In this document: piece after piece, positions 56,010 to 64,000 of the stretch | Position numbering within the stretch: the first letter of the stretch is position 1 | Layout: each line of letters opens with the position of its first letter | NCBI RefSeq assembly: GCF_037126435.1 | Contig: NZ_CP147020.1 | Coordinates: 3,576,001-3,640,000 of the forward strand | Direction: 5' to 3' | Origin: Bernardetia sp. ABR2-2B | GTDB taxonomy: Bacteria > Bacteroidota > Bacteroidia > Cytophagales > Bernardetiaceae | DNA: 64,000 nt | Position numbers and translations under genes: made by a program | The notes under the pieces: model-generated | What the model saw: the letters and a program-made list of their open reading frames with translations, nothing else | The model's database searches: none | What the model was told of the DNA's origin: nothing

Positions 56010-57029
56010 TCACTCATTCAAAACAAAAGAAATATAATCATTCAATTCATCTTGATATTCAATTCGCTGCACCCAATCACTAGGAAATGATGATAATCCA
56101 TTTCTAGCTCCTACTAATGCACCTGTAATACAAGCAATAGAATCTGAATCTCCTTTTGTATTTACGGCTCTGATTAGTGCTTTTACAGAATCATTTGGAT
56201 ACAATAAAAAACACAATAAGCCAGTAGCCAAAGATTCTTCAGCAATCCAACCTTCTCCTGTATACTCACATGGGTCTGTTTCTTTATCATTTAGTTTTGC
56301 AGCCTTTTTGACTCGTTTCAATATTTCAATACACTGCTCCCAACCTCTGTTTATAAAATCTACCTCATTATAAATTCCTGCTCTTTCCCATATATTTTTG
56401 AGAAAATCATCATGATATACATTTTTTTGAGAATGACTGTATTCTATCAACACATCAATTAATTCTGTTGGTTCTATACCTTCTATGATTTTGATAATTG
56501 CGATGGCTGTTAATTCAGAAGCTACTAAAGCAGTAGGATGAGCGTGTGTTATGACAGATTGAAATTGCGACCATTTAGCAATTTGAGTATCTGTTATATT
56601 TTTATTTTTGAATTTCAATATCCCTAATGGGGTAACTCTCATATTTGCACCACAACCTTTTGAATCTTTTGCTGTGGCTTCTTCCCATTTCAGTCCTTTT
56701 TCTAAATTTTCACAAGATTTTAGACAAGTCATTCCAGGCGCACGATTATTTTCATCATCATTCAGCCACAAGATAAATTCATTTATGAGTTCTTTTTCAA
56801 AATTATCTCTTATCAAATTTTCTTCTTTATAAGATTTCATTATTGCTTTAGATACAGCTATTGCCATTTGAGTATCGTCAGTTACTTTTATTATATCGCC
56901 TATTGGTTCTGTGAGTCCATTATTTCCCCATTTTAGTTTTATTTCTTCCACATTCATAAACTCAGTTGGATAACCAAATCCATCTCCAATGGCTGAACCT
57001 ATTAAACATCCTTTTATTTTATCTTTCAT
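56010..57029 (-). CDS. ADP-ribosylglycohydrolase family protein
   Basis: A 339-residue DraG/ARH-type protein, which removes ADP-ribose from proteins or related substrates using two Mg ions. It opens I-K-G-C-L-I-G-S-A-I-G-D-G-F-G-Y-P-T-E-F; the metal-binding motif T-D-D-T-Q-M-A is at about residues 50-56, and the second metal motif G-D-S-D-S-I-A near 292-298. All the acidic ligands are there, so it is probably active. The substrate is unknown. No ADP-ribosyltransferase gene is nearby. Confidence 0.9.
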   Translation of the reverse strand: MKDKIKGCLIGSAIGDGFGYPTEFMNVEEIKLKWGNNGLTEPIGDIIKVTDDTQMAIAVSKAIMKSYKEENLIRDNFEKELINEFILWLNDDENNRAPGMTCLKSCENLEKGLKWEEATAKDSKGCGANMRVTPLGILKFKNKNITDTQIAKWSQFQSVITHAHPTALVASELTAIAIIKIIEGIEPTELIDVLIEYSHSQKNVYHDDFLKNIWERAGIYNEVDFINRGWEQCIEILKRVKKAAKLNDKETDPCEYTGEGWIAEESLATGLLCFLLYPNDSVKALIRAVNTKGDSDSIACITGALVGARNGLSSFPSDWVQRIEYQDELNDYISFVLNE

Positions 57030-57312
57030 AATGGTTTCAAAAATTTAAGTTAAATTTTTCACACAAATTTATTCATTTTTCTTGAAGAACAATGAATAGA
57101 AAGAGATGAATCCTTTTTAGAATCATTCTAATTAATATCCATAAATTGATAATTTGCTTTCTTGTGCGTAATTTTCTAGTTTAATAAAAAGCACACACTC
57201 ACAAACCTATTCTGACACTATTCTTTCTGTATTTCTAACTATTTTCTCAGATACGAGTTAGTTTAAGACATAAACCAAATAAAATTTTCACTTTTAATAA
57301 ATACAAAAACAA

Positions 57313-59586
57313 ATGGCTCTTTACGATTTAGATATGATGAAAAAAGTCTATGCGCAACTCAAAAGTCGTGTAGATAAAGCGAGAGAAGTAGTAGGTAAAC
57401 CACTAACTTTATCCGAGAAAATTTTATACAACCACCTTTGGGATGGCGAAGCAAAAACAGCATTCAAAAGAGGAGAAGATTACGTAGATTTCGCACCAGA
57501 CAGAATCGCTTGTCAAGATGCAACAGCACAAATGGCATTATTGCAGTTTATGCAAGCAGGAAAAAATCAAGTAGCAGTTCCAACAACAGTTCATTGCGAC
57601 CACCTTATTCAAGCAAAAGAAGGAGCAGCAAAAGATTTAGCATTTGCCAACAAAACAAGTTCAGAAGTATTTGATTTTTTATCTTCTGTTTCTAACAAAT
57701 ACGGTATTGGGTTTTGGAAACCAGGGGCTGGTATTATTCACCAAGTAGTTTTAGAAAATTATGCTTTCCCTGGGGGAATGATGATTGGTACAGACTCTCA
57801 TACCGTAAATGCTGGTGGACTAGGAATGGTTGCTATCGGTGTTGGTGGTGCTGATGCTGTGGATGTAATGGCAGGAATGCCTTGGGAATTGAAATTTCCA
57901 AAACTAATTGGAGTAAAATTGACTGGTAAATTATCGGGTTGGTCTGCACCAAAAGACGTTATTTTGAAAGTAGCTGGTATCCTTACTGTAAAAGGTGGAA
58001 CAGGTGCTATCGTAGAATATTTCGGAGAAGGCGCAAAATCTATGTCTTGTACAGGAAAAGGAACTATCTGTAACATGGGTGCAGAAATTGGAGCGACAAC
58101 TTCTACTTTTGGTTATGATGAATCAATGGAACGCTACTTACGTGCAACAGGTCGTGATGCAGTAGCAGATGCAGCCAATGAAGTAGCTGATTATTTGACA
58201 GGAGATGACGAAGTATATGCAAACCCAGAAAAATACTTTGATCAAGTTATTGAAATTAATTTAAGTGAATTAAAACCACATATCAATGGTCCTTTCTCTC
58301 CAGATTTAGCTTCAGAAGCTGGTTCTGATGTCAGAGAGAAAGCACAAGCAAACGATTGGCCTTTAGATGTAGAATGGGGACTTATTGGTTCTTGTACGAA
58401 CTCTTCATACGAAGATTTATCAAGAGCAGCCTCTATTGCAAAACAAGCTGTCGATAAAGGAATTGAAGTAAAAGCTGACTTTGGAATTAACCCAGGTTCT
58501 GAGCAAGTACGTTATACGGCTGATAGAGATGGTTTATTAGGAATTTTTGAAGAACTAGGAGCTAAAATATTTACAAATGCTTGTGGTCCTTGTATTGGAC
58601 AATGGGCTAGATATTCTGACCCTAAGAATGCACCAAAGAACTCTATTGTTCACTCATTCAATAGAAATTTTGCCAAACGTGCAGACGGAAACCCAAATAC
58701 ACACGCTTTCGTAACTTCTCCTGAACTCGTTGCAGCAATTGCTATTTCTGGTCGTTTGGACTTTAACCCAATGACAGATACTATCAAAAATAAAAAGGGC
58801 GAAGATGTTAAATTTGATGAACCAGTAGGAGATGAGCTTCCGTCAAAAGGATTTGATGTAGAAGATGCAGGTTTCCAAGCTCCAGTAGAAGATGGTTCTG
58901 GTGTTAATGTGGTAGTAGCTGATGATTCTGAAAGACTACAATTACTTACTCCTTTTGAGCCAATTGGTTCAGACATCAAAGATGCTAAGTTATTAATTAA
59001 AGCATTTGGAAAGTGTACAACTGACCACATTTCTATGGCTGGTCCTTGGTTGCGTTTCCGTGGACACTTAGATAATATTTCTAATAACTGTCTTATCGGT
59101 GCTGTAAATGCTTTTAACAAAGCAACTGACAATGTAAAAAATCAACTGACTGGCGAATATGGAGCTGTTCCTGCTACGGCAAGAGCATATAAAGCTGCTG
59201 GTGTTCCTTCTGTTGTTGTGGGTGATCATAACTACGGAGAAGGTTCTTCAAGAGAACACGCTGCCATGGAACCTCGTCATTTGGGAGTTGTGGCTGTAAT
59301 TGTAAAATCTTTTGCTCGTATTCACGAAACAAACCTCAAGAAACAAGGTATGCTAGGTCTTACTTTTGATAACGAAGCAGATTATGATTTGATTCAAGAA
59401 GATGATTCATTTACATTTACAGATTTGAATGAGTTTGCTCCAAACAAACAACTTACTTTAGAAGTAACTCACAAAGACGGTTCTAAAGATACTATCAAAT
59501 TGAACCATACATATAATGCAAGTCAGATTGCTTGGTACAATGAAGGTTCTGCATTGAACTTGATTAAGAAAGAAAATGCAGCTTAG
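57313..59586 (+). CDS. acn: Aconitate hydratase
   Basis: A 757-residue, mitochondrial-type aconitase, which isomerises citrate to isocitrate in the TCA cycle. The [4Fe-4S] Cys ligands are in G-S-C-T-N-S (about residue 359) and A-C-G-P-C-I-G (about 422 and 425). The substrate-binding D-S-H-T is near 160, and the swivel domain motif [10 protein letters not shown] is near 646. It starts at ATG 57313. The codons are smoother and richer in GC than in the neighbours, as for a highly expressed gene. Confidence 0.96.
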   Translation: MALYDLDMMKKVYAQLKSRVDKAREVVGKPLTLSEKILYNHLWDGEAKTAFKRGEDYVDFAPDRIACQDATAQMALLQFMQAGKNQVAVPTTVHCDHLIQAKEGAAKDLAFANKTSSEVFDFLSSVSNKYGIGFWKPGAGIIHQVVLENYAFPGGMMIGTDSHTVNAGGLGMVAIGVGGADAVDVMAGMPWELKFPKLIGVKLTGKLSGWSAPKDVILKVAGILTVKGGTGAIVEYFGEGAKSMSCTGKGTICNMGAEIGATTSTFGYDESMERYLRATGRDAVADAANEVADYLTGDDEVYANPEKYFDQVIEINLSELKPHINGPFSPDLASEAGSDVREKAQANDWPLDVEWGLIGSCTNSSYEDLSRAASIAKQAVDKGIEVKADFGINPGSEQVRYTADRDGLLGIFEELGAKIFTNACGPCIGQWARYSDPKNAPKNSIVHSFNRNFAKRADGNPNTHAFVTSPELVAAIAISGRLDFNPMTDTIKNKKGEDVKFDEPVGDELPSKGFDVEDAGFQAPVEDGSGVNVVVADDSERLQLLTPFEPIGSDIKDAKLLIKAFGKCTTDHISMAGPWLRFRGHLDNISNNCLIGAVNAFNKATDNVKNQLTGEYGAVPATARAYKAAGVPSVVVGDHNYGEGSSREHAAMEPRHLGVVAVIVKSFARIHETNLKKQGMLGLTFDNEADYDLIQEDDSFTFTDLNEFAPNKQLTLEVTHKDGSKDTIKLNHTYNASQIAWYNEGSALNLIKKENAA

Positions 59587-59613
59587 TTTGTAAGCTATTC
59601 ATTTTATAGAAAT

Positions 59614-59649
59614 AAAAAAGCAAGTTCAGAAATGGACTTGCTTTTTTTT
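59614..59649 (+). terminator. Aconitase gene terminator
   Basis: AAAAAAGCAAGT and ACTTGCTTTTTT form a strong stem with a loop of about 10 bases, then a T-run. Confidence 0.9.
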
Positions 59650-59656
59650 GAACTAC

Positions 59657-59700
59657 TTAGCGAGTGATTTATATGATTCGTATGACTAAAGGCAAGATAA
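59657..59700 (-). repeat. Copy A of the GxxExxY-flanking repeat, inverted and diverged
   Basis: The reverse complement ends in ATAAATCACTCGCTAA and carries ATCTTGC...CATACGAATCATAT, related to copies B-D but with a shorter middle. Opposite to copy B, so the two could pair. Confidence 0.75.
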
Positions 59701-59750
59701 ATACAATGAAATACTTATTTTTGTAAATTCTTGTAAACAATAGGTATTCG

Positions 59751-59803
59751 CCTTTATCCTGTAATTCATCATATAAATCATACAAAATCACTCGCTAATC
59801 AAG
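59751..59803 (+). repeat. Copy B of the GxxExxY-flanking repeat
   Basis: 53 bases starting CCTTTATCCTGT and ending ATCACTCGCTAATCAAG, 8 bases before the GxxExxY start codon. Differs from copy C by a single one-base insertion. Confidence 0.95.
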
Positions 59804-59811
59804 CCTAATTT

Positions 59812-60198
59812 ATGCAAAACGAAAACTATCGACACAGCGAATTAACAGACAAAATTATAGGTGCATTTTATACTGTTTATAATAAACTAGGACATGGTTT
59901 TTTAGAAAATGTATATGAAAATGCTTTATCTATCGAACTCAAAAAAATAGGTTTAGATATACAAACTCAAGTTTCTATCAAAGTATATTATGATGAATAT
60001 GAAGTAGGAAGTTATTTTGCTGATATACTTGTAAATGATACAGTTATTTTAGAGTTGAAAGCAGTAGAACACGTTTTACCTGCTCACGAAGCACAGTTAC
60101 AAAATTATTTACAAGCTGTTCGACTAGATGTTGGTTTGCTATTAAATTTTGGAGTGCAACCAGTAGTAAAACGAAGAACAAGACGAGTAAAGGCATAA
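59812..60198 (+). CDS. GxxExxY protein (PD-(D/E)XK-like)
   Basis: A 128-residue protein from ATG 59812. The name-giving motif is G29-F-L-E32-N-V-Y35. A nuclease-like set follows: D71 (F-A-D-I-L-V), E81-L-K83 (V-I-L-E-L-K) and H92-E-A-Q-L (A-H-E-A-Q-L-Q-N-Y-L), the order seen in PD-(D/E)XK folds. The activity of this family is not established as far as I know. The C-terminus is basic (K-R-R-T-R-R-V-K). It sits between two near-identical 53/52-bp direct repeats, with two more copies outside, as a cassette inserted between aconitase and the symporter. Confidence 0.9.
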   Translation: MQNENYRHSELTDKIIGAFYTVYNKLGHGFLENVYENALSIELKKIGLDIQTQVSIKVYYDEYEVGSYFADILVNDTVILELKAVEHVLPAHEAQLQNYLQAVRLDVGLLLNFGVQPVVKRRTRRVKA

Positions 60199-60206
60199 AA
60201 AACTTA

Positions 60207-60258
60207 CCTTTATCCTGTATTCATCATATAAATCATACAAAATCACTCGCTAATCAAG
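60207..60258 (+). repeat. Copy C of the GxxExxY-flanking repeat
   Basis: 52 bases starting CCTTTATCCTGT and ending ATCACTCGCTAATCAAG, 8 bases after the GxxExxY stop codon. Same orientation as copy B, 456 bases from it. Confidence 0.95.
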
Positions 60259-60298
60259 TTCTAGTATTTTGTATTAGTAATTCAAAAAGCAATTTGTA

Positions 60299-60346
60299 TT
60301 TATCTTGTCATTCATCCTATAAATCATATAAAATCACTCGCTAATC
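60299..60346 (+). repeat. Copy D of the GxxExxY-flanking repeat
   Basis: About 48 bases, TATCTTGTCATTC at the start and ATCACTCGCTAATC at the end; a more diverged direct copy, ending 17 bases before the symporter start. Confidence 0.9.
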
Positions 60347-60362
60347 TTATACAGTATTTCCA

Positions 60363-61841
60363 ATGTCTCCACTAACTACCCTTTTTGTCTTAATTGCTTA
60401 TTTCGGAGTTTTATTTTTCATTTCTTGGCGTACTTCAAGAGGCGCAACTACCGAAACCTTTTTTACAGCTAATCGAAATGCTCCTTGGTATTTGGTTGCC
60501 TTTGGAATGATTGGTGCATCACTTTCAGGAGTTACTTTTATTTCTGTACCAGGAAAGGTAGGGGCAAATGCTTTTAGTTATATGCAAATTGTTTTTGGGT
60601 ATCTTTTGGGATATTTAGTCATTGCTACGGTTTTATTGCCTCTCTATTACAAACACAATCTAACTTCTATTTATCAATATTTAAGTGGACGTTTTGGATT
60701 TTGGTCATATAAAACAGGAGCTAGTTTTTTCATTTTGTCTAGGATTATTGGTTCTGCTTTCCGTCTGTTTTTAGCTGCTGGAGTATTACAAATTTTTCTT
60801 TTTGAACCATTAGGGATTCCGTTTGAAATAGCTGTTTTGGTTACAATTATTTTGGTCTTGCTCTATACATTTCAAGGAGGAATAAAGACGATCGTTTGGA
60901 CAGATACTCTGCAAACGCTTTTTATGCTTTTGGCTGTCGGAATTACGATTGTAATGATAGGAAATGAACTTGGACTAGATTCTATTTCAAAAATTTATAC
61001 TTCAGTTTCGGAGAGTGAAATGAGTAAAACCTTCTTTTGGGACATCAATACGCCAGATAACTTTTATAAGCAGTTTTTCGCAGGTGCTTTTATAGCTATC
61101 ACAATGACAGGATTAGACCAAGATATGATGCAAAAAAATCTTTCTTGCCGAACGTTAAAAGAATCTCAAAAAAACATATTTTGGTTTAGTATAGTCCTCG
61201 TTTTTGTCAATTTATTATTTCTTGCAATGGGTGCGCTATTGTATATGTACGCAAATACAAAAGGGATAGCTATTCCAGAAAAAACAGATATGCTTTACCC
61301 CATTATTGCCAAAAATCATCTACCAGCACTGGCAGGGATTCTATTTTTGATAGGTATTATTGCAGCAGCTTATTCTAGTGCAGATTCGGCTCTGACTGCA
61401 CTCACTACTTCTTTTTGTGTGGATTTTTTAGGTTTTGAAGAATATAAAAATGCAATGACAGAAAAGGAGTACAACACAAAAGAAACAGAAAAAAAATCTA
61501 CTCGCTTAAAAGTACAAGTTGGTTTTGCAGCTATTTTATTCTTTGTGATTTTGACTCTGCATTATATAAATGATAGGTCTGTCATTGATGGAATTTTTAC
61601 AGCAGCAGGTTATACCTATGGTCCTTTACTGGGATTGTATGCCTTTGGAATGTTTACCAAAATTCAAATAAAAGATAATTTTACGCCATTTATTTGTGTA
61701 ATTGCGCCTATTATTACGTTTTCTTTGGTTTCATTTATCAATACTTCGCCAGAAATTTTTGGAGGATATAAAATCGGTTTTGAAGCTATTTTACTCAATG
61801 GTGGATTTACTTTCTTAGGTCTTTTGTTGGCTAAGAGATAA
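60363..61841 (+). CDS. Sodium:solute symporter (SSS family)
   Basis: A 492-residue protein with 13-14 helices, starting at ATG 60363. The SSS fold is shown by G-A-S-L-S-G-V-T-F-I-S-V-P-G near residue 50-63, Y-Q-Y-L-S-G-R-F-G near 104-112, R-I-I-G-S-A-F-R-L near 128-136, D-Q-D-M-M-Q-K-N near 253-260 and A-A-Y-S-S-A-D-S-A-L near 337-346, the Na2-site helix. The solute could be a sugar, sialic acid or similar and cannot be named. It would run on the sodium gradient made by the Na+-NQR pump at 19.7-24.6 kb. Confidence 0.92.
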   Translation: MSPLTTLFVLIAYFGVLFFISWRTSRGATTETFFTANRNAPWYLVAFGMIGASLSGVTFISVPGKVGANAFSYMQIVFGYLLGYLVIATVLLPLYYKHNLTSIYQYLSGRFGFWSYKTGASFFILSRIIGSAFRLFLAAGVLQIFLFEPLGIPFEIAVLVTIILVLLYTFQGGIKTIVWTDTLQTLFMLLAVGITIVMIGNELGLDSISKIYTSVSESEMSKTFFWDINTPDNFYKQFFAGAFIAITMTGLDQDMMQKNLSCRTLKESQKNIFWFSIVLVFVNLLFLAMGALLYMYANTKGIAIPEKTDMLYPIIAKNHLPALAGILFLIGIIAAAYSSADSALTALTTSFCVDFLGFEEYKNAMTEKEYNTKETEKKSTRLKVQVGFAAILFFVILTLHYINDRSVIDGIFTAAGYTYGPLLGLYAFGMFTKIQIKDNFTPFICVIAPIITFSLVSFINTSPEIFGGYKIGFEAILLNGGFTFLGLLLAKR

Positions 61842-61882
61842 TTAAAAAGTAGTGCCAACTTTCATATAACTTTTAATCAAAC

Positions 61883-62707
61883 TCAATTTGGCAAAGGCAC
61901 ATCATCAATTTCTTTCTTCTCAGCAGAAAGATATTCATTGAGCATTTGGCGTGTCTGTTGGGGAGAAAGGTTTTTAGTAATATCGCCATTTTTGACAATG
62001 GAAATTTGTCCTGTTTCTTCTGAAACTACCAGAATAAGCGTACTCGTTCCTTCACTCATTCCGATTGCAGCACGGTGACGCATCCCTAAAGAAGCAGGAA
62101 TTTGTTCGTTTGTCGAAAGAGGAAGACGGCAACGCCCAGCCATTATACGACCTTTATAAAAAATAGCTGCTCCATCGTGTAACGGACTATTCTTAAAGAA
62201 AATAGAGGAAATAATTCGTTTCGAAATCTTAGCATCAATAATATCTCCTGTCGCTGCATATTTCTCCATATCATCAAAACGAGAAATTACGATAAGTGCG
62301 CCTGTGCTAGTACGAGCCATTTCTTTTGTCGAATCTACAATGGCATCAATATTCCAAATGATATTTGCTGTATCTTTTCCAAACAGACCATTCCAAAAAT
62401 CAGAATTAAAGGCAGGTGCTTTTCCAATCAAAAGTAAGAAACGACGAAGTTCATCTTGAAATAAAACCACAGCAGCCACCACACCCACACCCATAAATTG
62501 CCCCAAAATAGAAGACAAAAGCTCCATTTCAGTAGCTTCTACAATGAGGTACAAAAAATAAAGCGACAAAAAACCAATAAACACACGAAGTGCAACCGTT
62601 CCCTTGACGAGTTTATAAAAGTTATAGATTAAGAGTCCAACCAGCAGAATATCGAAAATATCTACCCATTTTACTTCCAAAAAACCGATATTGAAGCAGA
62701 AAAACAA
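61883..62707 (-). CDS. cdaA: Diadenylate cyclase CdaA
   Basis: A 274-residue membrane-bound cyclase that makes c-di-AMP from two ATP. Three helices fill the first about 95 residues, followed by a coiled linker (D-E-L-R-R-F-L-L-L-I-G) and the DAC domain with the active motifs P-L-H-D-G-A-A-I and G-M-R-H-R-A-A-I-G. The last 20 residues are acidic. The apparent start is TTG at 62707; no ATG exists upstream in frame, and the first Met is inside the second helix, so a slightly later TTG (the L-E-V-K-W point) is also possible. CdaA is usually a single housekeeping gene controlling turgor and wall. Confidence 0.93.
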   Translation of the reverse strand: MFFCFNIGFLEVKWVDIFDILLVGLLIYNFYKLVKGTVALRVFIGFLSLYFLYLIVEATEMELLSSILGQFMGVGVVAAVVLFQDELRRFLLLIGKAPAFNSDFWNGLFGKDTANIIWNIDAIVDSTKEMARTSTGALIVISRFDDMEKYAATGDIIDAKISKRIISSIFFKNSPLHDGAAIFYKGRIMAGRCRLPLSTNEQIPASLGMRHRAAIGMSEGTSTLILVVSEETGQISIVKNGDITKNLSPQQTRQMLNEYLSAEKKEIDDVPLPN

Positions 62708-63090
62708 ATTTTGATGAATTGTGAATGGTAAATGAATACACTTGAAAAATAGATATACGCCCTAAGCAAAAGTAAGATAAAATAACAAATAAACCATATG
62801 GTCAAAAAGGAATTACCTTATTTTGATGCTATTTTTTCAAAATAACACCAAAAATAGTAGTAGGTTTAAAGTCAGAAATTAACGAATAAAAACAGGTTAT
62901 ATTCGTAATTCGTAATTTTTAATTCGTAATTGTTTCTCAGAGTTAGTATTCGTCGAAAAAAAGATTTATTTTAGCTAAACAAGCAAGATATTTGAATCAA
63001 ATTCTGTTAATTAAAGATTATCTAAAAAATAGGTAAAAATAAAAACAGACCTTCTTTCCGTCTTATTAAATATAAATGTCCATATAGTCT
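62708..63090. other. Divergent intergenic region, 383 bp
   Basis: This lies between cdaA (left) and the sensor gene (right). It carries the ATTCGTA heptamers at 62901-62932. No gene or terminator; no clear promoter pair. Confidence 0.5.
62901..62932. repeat. ATTCGTA heptamers
   Basis: ATTCGTA twice in tandem, then ATTTTTA, then a third ATTCGTA, in the same family as the repeats before the NUDIX and menD genes. Confidence 0.85.
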
Positions 63091-64000
63091 ATGAAATGGT
63101 TGAATAGTTTATCAAGTAAAATAACGTTTAGTTTTCTCATTATTACAATTATGGTGGGAGTTATGTCTGCACTTACCTTAAAGTATGTAGAGGATTTGCG
63201 TGAGCGTTCAGAAGAAATTTCAGAAGTTCATTTTGAAGGATTGCGTTTACTGACTCATATTGCAGAAGCATATCCAATGACTTTAGTGAAGACTAGAGAT
63301 GTTATCCTGTCTGACTCACTCCCTCAAAGAAAAACATATCGAATGGATATTGAAGAAGAGGAAGAGAAAATAAAAAATTGGACAGAGGAGCTAGGCAATA
63401 AAATGACCTCAGAAGAAGAAAAAGAATTATACACAAAATTTAAAGAATCATTAAAATCCTTCAAAGACCTACGCCGTGCTGCTTTGGTATATGCTATTGA
63501 TGAGGGCGATTTGCAGCGTTCTAGTGCAATGATTTATGGAAACCTTGAGAATCAATCAAAAGAATTGAAATCAACGCTAGATAATTTAATAAAAACAAAA
63601 GAAGAGATTGCAAAAAAAGTGCAAACTGATAATAATAAAGTAGTACAAAAAACTTTTATTTATTTAGGTGTATTCGGAGGCATAGTGCTTTTGATTACTA
63701 TTTTTATTCCGTTTTGGATAAAAGGACAAATTAGCCGTCCTATCGAAATTATGGAAGAAAAAGCAGCACAAGTAGCTCTAGGAGATTTGAATAATGTGGA
63801 GTTCAAACTTAGAGGAAGAAATGATGAAATAGGAAAATTAGGACGAAGTTTTAATGAAATCATAAAAAGTCTTGGTCAAATTGTAAACAAAGCAAATGCT
63901 ATTTCAAAAGGAAATTATGATGTTCAACTCAACGTACGAGGAGAAAAAGATGAGCTAAGTATTGCGCTCAATGAAATGACACATTCTTTACGCAATCAAT
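63091..64000 (+). CDS. Membrane sensor with four-helix input and HAMP domains, 3' end beyond the window
   Basis: Starts at ATG 63091 and runs off the right edge after about 303 residues. It has a membrane helix at about residues 12-32, a highly charged helical periplasmic domain (about 33-185, four-helix-bundle type, as in 4HB_MCP), and a second helix at about 190-210. A HAMP domain follows (I-S-R-P-I-E-I-M-E-E-K-A, then G-R-N-D-E-I-G-K-L-G-R-S-F-N), and then a second HAMP-like unit (G-E-K-D-E-L-S-I-A-L-N-E-M). The output (histidine kinase, MCP or other) is not visible. ATG is followed by a short basic lead (K-W-L-N-S-L-S-S-K). Confidence 0.85.
   Translation, partial: MKWLNSLSSKITFSFLIITIMVGVMSALTLKYVEDLRERSEEISEVHFEGLRLLTHIAEAYPMTLVKTRDVILSDSLPQRKTYRMDIEEEEEKIKNWTEELGNKMTSEEEKELYTKFKESLKSFKDLRRAALVYAIDEGDLQRSSAMIYGNLENQSKELKSTLDNLIKTKEEIAKKVQTDNNKVVQKTFIYLGVFGGIVLLITIFIPFWIKGQISRPIEIMEEKAAQVALGDLNNVEFKLRGRNDEIGKLGRSFNEIIKSLGQIVNKANAISKGNYDVQLNVRGEKDELSIALNEMTHSLRNQ

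Noticed and set aside
58650-59132. A 160-codon minus-strand frame inside aconitase
   Set aside because: Antisense shadow of a fully conserved gene; no recognisable protein features.
59657-60346. Insertion sequence or miniature transposon
   Set aside because: No transposase, no matched terminal inverted repeats and no visible target duplication; kept as a repeat cassette instead.

Overview
The window looks like chromosomal DNA of a Bacteroidota bacterium, most likely a Cytophagales marine or gliding type close to Bernardetia/Flexibacter; this is inferred from gene content, not from a marker gene. The DNA is AT-rich. Start sites lack clear Shine-Dalgarno sequences, and the best promoters have the Bacteroidota form TTG, about 18-20 bases, TAnnTTTG. 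Two proteins end in a type IX secretion (T9SS) type B sorting domain, and two large sensors carry two-component propeller repeats. DUF4290, DUF6452, DUF6048 and a futalosine-independent menaquinone pathway (MenD, MenC) fit the same group. There are no rRNA genes, CRISPR arrays, transposases or phage genes. One tRNA (Asn) is present.

Layout. 1-2.2 kb: a propeller sensor running off the left edge. 2.3-3.8 kb: a NUDIX hydrolase and a methyltransferase separated by an array of 12 heptamers. 4.1-8.4 kb: a CHAT-like/TM/WD40 protein with both catalytic residues apparently lost, a small PLDc_N-type membrane protein and a UBA-like protein. 8.7-16.5 kb: menD, an uncharacterised gene, a SpoU methyltransferase, a TPR protein, ftsX and guaB. 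16.5-26 kb: a large anchored propeller protein, nqrABCDE (without nqrF next to it) and menC. 26.3-27.7 kb: an orphan HepT-like protein, tRNA-Asn with tandem promoters and a DUF4174 lipoprotein.

27.7-45.5 kb is a surface-biogenesis block. It has two tandem paralogous T9SS cargo proteins, the second carrying nine near-identical 77-residue Ig-like repeats. These are followed by a Wzx-type flippase, three glycosyltransferases, two methyltransferases, an SMP-30-like protein, the DUF6452/DUF6048 pair, a decayed gene stump and a Wzc-type tyrosine kinase. 45.8-53.3 kb: a propeller-GAF-SpoIIE phosphatase, an ABC exporter with unusual nucleotide-binding motifs, and DUF4290 with a basic Ser/Arg/Asn tail. 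53.7-64 kb: katG, an ADP-ribosylglycohydrolase, aconitase, a GxxExxY-protein cassette surrounded by four copies of a roughly 50-bp repeat, a sodium:solute symporter, the diadenylate cyclase CdaA and a HAMP-type sensor that runs off the right edge.

How it fits together. MenD and MenC make menaquinone, the likely quinone acceptor of Na+-NQR; the sodium gradient can drive the SSS symporter. The flippase, glycosyltransferases and Wzc-like kinase form a plausible exopolysaccharide or surface-glycan module beside a repeat-rich secreted adhesin candidate. The least explained items are the GxxExxY repeat cassette, the degenerate CHAT protein, the orphan HepT, the heptamer and short-palindrome families, and the odd ABC ATPase.
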